Positions 28,463 through 33,456 of a stretch of 33,456 nt of DNA are shown here, one piece after another. The DNA lies in the NCBI GenBank assembly GCA_035718045.1, contig DASTHV010000034.1, forward strand, positions 1-33,456, written 5' to 3'. This DNA is from DASTHV01 sp035718045 (GTDB lineage Bacteria; Patescibacteriota; Saccharimonadia; Saccharimonadales; UBA10212). The notes beneath the pieces are model-generated. The model did not search any database, was not told the origin of the DNA, and worked only from the letters and a program-made list of their open reading frames with translations. Position numbers and translations under genes: made by a program. Every line of letters starts with the position of its first letter. Positions within the stretch are counted from its first letter, which is position 1.

Positions 28463-31400
28463 ATGCGCCAATATTCAACAGGTACGAATATCGCTGATTT
28501 TGACGCCGTTAGGTTAGCGATCGCCAGCCCTGATGACATCTTAGAGTGGAGTTACGGCGAGGTCACCAAACCGGAGACTATTAACTACCGTACCCAAAAA
28601 CCGGAGCGTGACGGGTTGTTCTGCGAGCGCATCTTTGGACCGGTAAAGGATATAAACCCCCACGACGCCAAATATAAAGGTGTGCGTTCGCGCGAGGCTG
28701 CCGTTGATAAAAACGGCGAATTGGTAACCCGAAGCATTGTCCGCCGCGAGCGGATGGGCCACATCAGCCTGGCCACGCCGGTGGCTCACATCTGGTTCCT
28801 GCGCGGCACGCCAAGCGCCACTGGATTGCTGCTAGGCATGACTGTCAAAAACCTAGAGCGAGTCGCTTACTTTGCCAGCTACATAATCAAAAGTGTCAAC
28901 CTGGAAGCTCGCGACAAAATCAAAGCCGACCGTGAAGCTGAATTCAAGGCCGCCGAGCAGGCCATCAATGCTCGCTACGAAACAGAGGCCAAAGCCGAGG
29001 GCGCGGACGTTCATGCCCTAGCCGAAGCCCGCACCAAAGAATTAGAGGAATTAGCTCACGAGGCTGAAACTTTCATCAGCCAAGTAGACAGTCTAGAAAA
29101 GTTCCGTCTGCTTAGCGAAACCGATTATCGTAACTTGCCTGAAGAACTGCAGGCTTTGATATCCGTTGGTATGGGTGGCTCCGCCTTGAAGGAACTGCTG
29201 GAAGAAGTTGATCTGACAAAACTGATTGACGATCTCAGCCAGGAAGCCGAAGAGGCTAAGGGCCAGCGCAAGAAGAAAATCATGAAGCGTCTGCGCCTGC
29301 TGGAAAGCATGGACCGAGCCGGCATCAAGCCAAGCAGTTTGACTTTGAGTGTACTGCCGGTTATTCCGCCGGATCTGAGGCCGATGGTCCAGCTAACCGG
29401 TGGCCGGTTTGCCACCAGCGATCTTAACGATCTTTACCGCCGCGTCATCAACCGGAATAACCGTCTTAAGAAGCTGATGGAGTTGAATGCACCGGAAGTT
29501 ATCCGCCGCAACGAGCAACGGATGTTGCAAGAGGCTGTCGATGCTTTGATTGACAATAATTCCACGCGCTCCGGCCGAGCCGTAGCTGCCACCGGCCAAC
29601 GCCGCCGGCTGAAGAGCCTAAGCGATATGCTTAAAGGCAAACAAGGTCGTTTTCGCCAGAACTTGCTTGGTAAGCGGGTAGATTATTCCGGCCGTTCGGT
29701 AATCGTGGCCGGCCCGGAACTTAAGATGTATCAGTGCGGCCTGCCAAAGACCATGGCTTTAGAGTTGTTCAAACCATTCGTCATCGGCCGGTTGATCGAT
29801 TTGGAGCTAGCCCACAATATCCGCAGCGCCACCCGTATGATTGAGGCCAGCGAATCAGCTGTTTGGGACGCTCTGGATGAGGTAATTAAAGGAAAATACG
29901 TACTACTGAACCGCGCGCCCTCACTCCACCGCTTGAGTATCCAGGCTTTCCAGCCGGTTCTCATCGAAGGTAAAGCCATCCAACTTCACCCGCTAGTCTG
30001 CAAGGGCTTTAACGCCGACTTTGACGGCGACCAAATGGCCGTGCATCTGCCGCTAAGCGAAGCGGCCCAAGCCGAAGCCCAAGATATCATGGCTTCCAAT
30101 AAGAACCTGCTGAAGCCGGCTGACGGTTCACCAATCCTGCATGTCGAACAGGACATCGTTCTGGGCTGCTATTATCTGACCTATGAACGGCCGGGCGCCA
30201 AAATCGACAAACCGCGGTCATTAAGCAGCATTGACGAGGTAGTTTTAGCCCTGGATGACCATAAGATTACCTGGCAAACCAGGGTCAGCGTGCCCTTCCG
30301 CGGTGAAGTGCGCAATACCACTGCTGGACGCTTGCTGTTTAACGAGATATTCCCCGAAGACTTCCCATTCCAAAACGAGCCAATGACCAGCAAGAAGCTC
30401 GATTTTGTAATGAGCTACACCTACCAGAAATACGGCCAGGAAAAGACCGCAGAGATTGCCGATGAACTAAAAGACTTGGGCTTTCGTTATGCGACCCGCT
30501 CTGGTATTTCTATCGGCATGAACGATTTTTCCGACTTGAAGGTATTGCATGAAATCGTCCAGAAAGGCGAGAACAAGGCCAGGGAAGTTAGCGAGCAATA
30601 CAACCACGGCCTGATAACAGACGAGGAACGCTACCGCTTGACCGTTGAGGCTTGGACTGAGGTTGACGCCGAAGTCGAAAAGGCCTTGGCCGAGCAGTTC
30701 GCCCATGAAGATAATACGATGTCGACCGCCGTGGCCTCGGGTGCGCGTGGGAACTTAAGCCAGATGAAAGACTCCGTAGGTATGATCGGCATTCGCGCCG
30801 ACGCTACCGGCCGAGCCATGGAGCTGCCTGTAAGATCTAACTATAAGTACGGCCTTAACCCGCTGGAATACTTTACAGCCACCCGTGGTACTCGTAAATC
30901 TTTGATTGATATCGCCCTTAGAACAGCCGACTCAGGCTACCTGACTCGTCGTTTGGTCGATGTCGCCCAAGACGTATTCACCATAGACTATGAGACTCCC
31001 GATCCTGGATTTCCGATTTATCGTTCCGAGTCGGAAGAAATCGGTGTTGACTTTGCCCACAGGCTAGAAGGGCGCTATGTGGCCGAGAACGTCAAACGGC
31101 ATATCAAAGCCGGTGAGCTGATAACGCCTGAGATCGCCGCCAAGATCGGGGCTGACGAAGCAGTCGAATGCCTAAAAATCATGAGCGTGCTATCTTGCAC
31201 CAGCTCACGCGGCGTTAGCCGTGAATCCTATGGTATCGATTTGGCCACCGGTAAACTGGTAGCTTCTGACTATCCGATTGGTGTAATTGCCGCTCAATCA
31301 ATCGGCGAGCCCGGTACTCAGCTGAGTCTGGACTCCAAGCACCGAGCCGGCGCTGTAACCGCCGGTGATGATGTAACCCAGGGCCTGACCCGTGTAGAAG

Positions 31401-32302
31401 AGCTTCTGGAAGTCCGTACACCAAAAGGCCAAGCTTATCTGACCGATATTTCCGGCAAAGTCAATCTATGGGAAGAGGGCGACCAATACATCGTGCAAGT
31501 TACCGCCAAGAAACAGAAGCCCATAGAGCTTGAACTTAATGGTCGCGTAGCCCACATATCTGACGGCGATGAAGTAAACATCGGCGATGTTGTAGCCGCT
31601 CAAGAAGACGGCAGCGAGCCGCTTACCGCCCCGATGATCGGCAAAGCTAAAGTAGACGATTCGACTATCATCATCAGCCCGACCTCCAAGACAATGATGC
31701 GCTACGAAATTCCCAGCTTTAAGCAGATGCAGATCGCCGATGGCGACGAAGTTGTAGCGGGACAAAGGCTGACTAACGGCTCTATCAACTTGCATGACCT
31801 GATGCGCTTGCAAGGCATTGAAGCCACTCAGCGCTATATCATGAATGAAGTACTATACATTTTTGCCAGCCAAGGTCAGACCATTGCCGACAAACACCTT
31901 GAAGTGATCGTCCACCAGATGTTCAGCCGGGTCCAGATCGAAGATTCAGGCGACAGCGAGTTCATTACCGGAGATATTGTCAGCAAGCTGGCGGTCGATG
32001 AAGTCAACGAACAGCTATCCAAAGACGGTAAAAATCTGGTCAAATACAATCAGCTGTTGCTCGGTATCACCAAGGCTTCATTGTCTACTGATTCTTTCCT
32101 GTCAGCGGCCTCATTCCAAGACACCACCAGAGTGCTGATCAGTGCCGCCACCAGCGGTAAGGTGGACCATCTATATGGTCTTAAAGAAAATGTCATATTA
32201 GGCCGCAAGATACCCGTGGGTACCGGCGCTCGGCGTCGTGGCGGCGAAGAAACTGAGGACTTAGCAGAGCAACCGCTTGAAACTGTTGCCTCTAAGGAGT
32301 AA
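28463..32302 (+). CDS. rpoC: DNA-directed RNA polymerase subunit beta'
   Basis: The 1279-residue beta' subunit has the Mg-binding catalytic motif NADFDGDQM (517-525), the FGKRVDYSGRSVI-type region (LLGKRVDYSGRSVIVAGP), the bridge helix region (TATRGTRKSLIDIALRTAD) and AAQSIGEPGTQL. Two departures stand out. The N-terminal zinc ribbon that normally carries four Cys has none between C54 (FCERIFGP) and RRERMGH. The second zinc site keeps C912 only, with Ser at 919 and 922. The trigger loop after GTQL reads SLDSKH (955-960) where TMRTFH is usual. GAGGAGG (28448-28456 region) provides a strong ribosome-binding site overlapping the rpoB end. rpsL follows with its own promoter. Confidence 0.97.
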   Translation: MRQYSTGTNIADFDAVRLAIASPDDILEWSYGEVTKPETINYRTQKPERDGLFCERIFGPVKDINPHDAKYKGVRSREAAVDKNGELVTRSIVRRERMGHISLATPVAHIWFLRGTPSATGLLLGMTVKNLERVAYFASYIIKSVNLEARDKIKADREAEFKAAEQAINARYETEAKAEGADVHALAEARTKELEELAHEAETFISQVDSLEKFRLLSETDYRNLPEELQALISVGMGGSALKELLEEVDLTKLIDDLSQEAEEAKGQRKKKIMKRLRLLESMDRAGIKPSSLTLSVLPVIPPDLRPMVQLTGGRFATSDLNDLYRRVINRNNRLKKLMELNAPEVIRRNEQRMLQEAVDALIDNNSTRSGRAVAATGQRRRLKSLSDMLKGKQGRFRQNLLGKRVDYSGRSVIVAGPELKMYQCGLPKTMALELFKPFVIGRLIDLELAHNIRSATRMIEASESAVWDALDEVIKGKYVLLNRAPSLHRLSIQAFQPVLIEGKAIQLHPLVCKGFNADFDGDQMAVHLPLSEAAQAEAQDIMASNKNLLKPADGSPILHVEQDIVLGCYYLTYERPGAKIDKPRSLSSIDEVVLALDDHKITWQTRVSVPFRGEVRNTTAGRLLFNEIFPEDFPFQNEPMTSKKLDFVMSYTYQKYGQEKTAEIADELKDLGFRYATRSGISIGMNDFSDLKVLHEIVQKGENKAREVSEQYNHGLITDEERYRLTVEAWTEVDAEVEKALAEQFAHEDNTMSTAVASGARGNLSQMKDSVGMIGIRADATGRAMELPVRSNYKYGLNPLEYFTATRGTRKSLIDIALRTADSGYLTRRLVDVAQDVFTIDYETPDPGFPIYRSESEEIGVDFAHRLEGRYVAENVKRHIKAGELITPEIAAKIGADEAVECLKIMSVLSCTSSRGVSRESYGIDLATGKLVASDYPIGVIAAQSIGEPGTQLSLDSKHRAGAVTAGDDVTQGLTRVEELLEVRTPKGQAYLTDISGKVNLWEEGDQYIVQVTAKKQKPIELELNGRVAHISDGDEVNIGDVVAAQEDGSEPLTAPMIGKAKVDDSTIIISPTSKTMMRYEIPSFKQMQIADGDEVVAGQRLTNGSINLHDLMRLQGIEATQRYIMNEVLYIFASQGQTIADKHLEVIVHQMFSRVQIEDSGDSEFITGDIVSKLAVDEVNEQLSKDGKNLVKYNQLLLGITKASLSTDSFLSAASFQDTTRVLISAATSGKVDHLYGLKENVILGRKIPVGTGARRRGGEETEDLAEQPLETVASKE

Positions 32303-32314
32303 ATTTGCTAAAAT
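32286..32314 (+). promoter_or_regulatory. Internal promoter for rpsL-rpsG at the end of rpoC
   Basis: TTGCCT (32286-32291), exact 17-nt spacer, TAAAAT (32309-32314) with TGC before it as an extended -10. The -35 box lies in the last codons of rpoC. Predicted leader about 26 nt. Confidence 0.6.
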
Positions 32315-32346
32315 CAGATGTTGAATCCAAGGAGTTTTAAGGAGTA

Positions 32347-32757
32347 ATGCCCACAGTCAACCAATTAGTGCGCAAACCGCGCAAGCAAGTAACCGGTAAA
32401 AGTAAGAGCCCGGCGTTACTTAGAGTTACCAATAACTTGAAGACCCGCAGCTATGAAAAGGCCGGGCCGTTTAAACGTGGTGTCTGTGTGCGCGTGACTA
32501 CGAAAACCCCTAAAAAACCTAACTCGGCGCTGCGTAAAGTCGCTCGCGTCCGTCTAACTAATGGCCACGAGGTCTGGGCATACATCGGCGGCGAAGGCCA
32601 CAATCTCCAGGAGCATGCCGTTGTCTTAGTCCGCGGTGGCAGGGTCAAGGATCTGCCGGGTGTGCGCTACCACATCGTCCGCGGCAGCTTAGACCTGCAA
32701 GGCGTCCAAAACCGCAAACAAGGCCGCAGCAAATACGGCGCCAAGAGGCCTAAATAA
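32347..32757 (+). CDS. rpsL: 30S ribosomal protein S12 (uS12)
   Basis: The 136-residue protein starts MPTVNQLVRKPRKQ and contains KTPKKPNSALRKVARVRL and GGRVKDLPGVRYHIVRG, the conserved decoding-centre loops. The lysines in PKKPNSA and RVKDLPG, sites of classical streptomycin resistance changes, are the wild-type residues. uS12 monitors codon-anticodon pairing in the small subunit. AAGGAG occurs at 32329-32334 (12 nt before ATG) and at 32339-32344 (2 nt before ATG); the first is the more usable. Its stop overlaps the rpsG ATG by one base (TAATG). Confidence 0.97.
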   Translation: MPTVNQLVRKPRKQVTGKSKSPALLRVTNNLKTRSYEKAGPFKRGVCVRVTTKTPKKPNSALRKVARVRLTNGHEVWAYIGGEGHNLQEHAVVLVRGGRVKDLPGVRYHIVRGSLDLQGVQNRKQGRSKYGAKRPK

Positions 32758-33236
32758 TGCCCCGTAAAGTCACTAAGTCTTTAGTGCGGCCCGTACAGCC
32801 CGATCGGCTGTATAACAGCACCATGGTAGCCAAGTTAATCAATCGTGTAATGCTTGACGGTAAAAAACAGCTGGCCGAGCGTTTGGTTTACGGCGGGATG
32901 CAGAAGGCCGCCGATAAGCTTAAGGTTCAGAACCCGCTAGAAGTCTTCGAACAGGCGTTGGGCAACGTTCAGCCGCACCTGGAAACCCGCTCACGCCGGG
33001 TAGGCGGTGCTAACTATCAAATTCCGTTTGAAGTAAAAGGCCAACGTCAACAGCATCTTACCATCATGTGGTTCGTGGAAGCCGCCAGAGCCAAATCCGG
33101 CATGAGCATGGAAGACCGTATCGCTCAAGAGTTGATAGACGCCTATAACAATACCGGCACGGCCGTTAAGAAAAAAGAAGATACGCACCGCATGGCCGAG
33201 GCCAACCGGGCCTTCGCCCACTTTGCGAGAAGCTAA
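32757..33236 (+). CDS. rpsG: 30S ribosomal protein S7 (uS7)
   Basis: The 159-residue protein starts MPRKVTKSLVRPVQPDRLYNS and has VAKLINRVMLDGKKQLAERLVYG and VQPHLETRSRRVGGANYQIP, typical of uS7, which nucleates the head of the small subunit on 16S rRNA. It is translationally coupled to rpsL through a 1-nt overlap. The last part (EDTHRMAEANRAFAHFA) is the conserved C-terminal helix. In most bacteria fusA follows; here a different reading frame opens directly after the stop. Confidence 0.97.
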   Translation: MPRKVTKSLVRPVQPDRLYNSTMVAKLINRVMLDGKKQLAERLVYGGMQKAADKLKVQNPLEVFEQALGNVQPHLETRSRRVGGANYQIPFEVKGQRQQHLTIMWFVEAARAKSGMSMEDRIAQELIDAYNNTGTAVKKKEDTHRMAEANRAFAHFARS

Positions 33237-33237
33237 C

Positions 33238-33456
33238 ATGCCTCACGCCGAAATTACCGGTGTCAGTAATCTGATCAGGATAGAGACGTGCGGCCATTTT
33301 ATGTGCTCGTGCAAAACAACTCTTGACGACGAGCCTATGAGCGCAATAGTAAGCGTACAAGGCTCTGTTCATGAGGATAAAATGGTTACTTCGCTGGACA
33401 TTCAGGATAAAGAGAGCAATCAAAAAACTGTCCAAATTAGCGGGATATACCGCCCC
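33238..33456 (+). CDS. Partial ORF after rpsG, function unknown, cut by window edge
   Basis: ATG 33238, one base after the rpsG stop, opens 73 codons with no stop before the edge. The product begins MPHAEITGVSNLIRI and has a small cysteine group CGHFMCSC (18-25) that could bind metal, then a Ser/Val-rich stretch suggesting beta structure. It does not resemble elongation factor G. There is no clear Shine-Dalgarno, but close coupling to rpsG would allow translation. I do not recognise a family. It could be a short insertion before fusA or the start of an unrelated gene. Confidence 0.5.
   Translation, partial: MPHAEITGVSNLIRIETCGHFMCSCKTTLDDEPMSAIVSVQGSVHEDKMVTSLDIQDKESNQKTVQISGIYRP

Overview
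The window looks like a chromosomal stretch of housekeeping genes from a small-genome bacterium of the Patescibacteria (CPR) type. Candidatus Saccharibacteria (TM7) is my best guess. Reasons: minimal, scattered gene order (nusA has no visible rimP or infB next to it), many genes whose -10 box lies only 6-11 nt before the start codon (leaderless or nearly so), a MurT/GatD pair, and lineage-type departures from consensus in otherwise universal proteins. TGA, TAA and TAG all act as stops, so the standard bacterial code applies. The taxonomic call is inference; no 16S rRNA is present.

Layout. 1-1540: two minus-strand genes, a truncated M1 aminopeptidase and a PlsC-like acyltransferase. 1595-3029: nusA with a terminator-like hairpin in its leader, then a headless ORF remnant. 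3068-4659: an A+T-rich, probably acquired type II restriction-modification pair (beta-class methyltransferase and MvaI/BcnI-type endonuclease). 4660-5172: a dense intergenic region with three in-phase DnaA boxes, a promoter-to-terminator unit that looks like a small structured RNA, a CIRCE heat-shock operator and a Shine-Dalgarno hairpin, all upstream of clpC. 7727-8707: membrane-anchored HExxH protein. 8708-8985: nested inverted repeats. 8986-13382: radA and a PBP1A-type penicillin-binding protein, convergent, sharing one CTAG as both stop codons. 13383-16841: tyrS-murT-gatD operon. 16861-22172: recG, an unknown gene, rsmD, tRNA-Leu(UAG), a minus-strand membrane protein and hisS. 22216-24728: trigger factor, an unknown gene and clpP. 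24779-33236: rpoB-rpoC-rpsL-rpsG, followed by an open partial ORF.

How it fits together. The window holds a protein quality-control set (clpC, clpP, trigger factor). clpC and clpP each have a well-formed CIRCE operator, implying HrcA control, although no hrcA is present here. Each also has a leader RNA hairpin at its ribosome-binding site, and clpP additionally has a short upstream ORF ending 4 nt before its start. The rest is transcription and translation (nusA, rpoB, rpoC, rpsL, rpsG, tyrS, hisS, rsmD, tRNA-Leu), cell wall (PBP1A, MurT/GatD) and recombination (radA, recG). The points that most deserve a second look are the two-layer control of ClpCP, the candidate small RNA beside the DnaA boxes, the period-7 complementary repeats in three leaders, and an RpoC that lacks nearly all zinc ligands and has an altered trigger loop.
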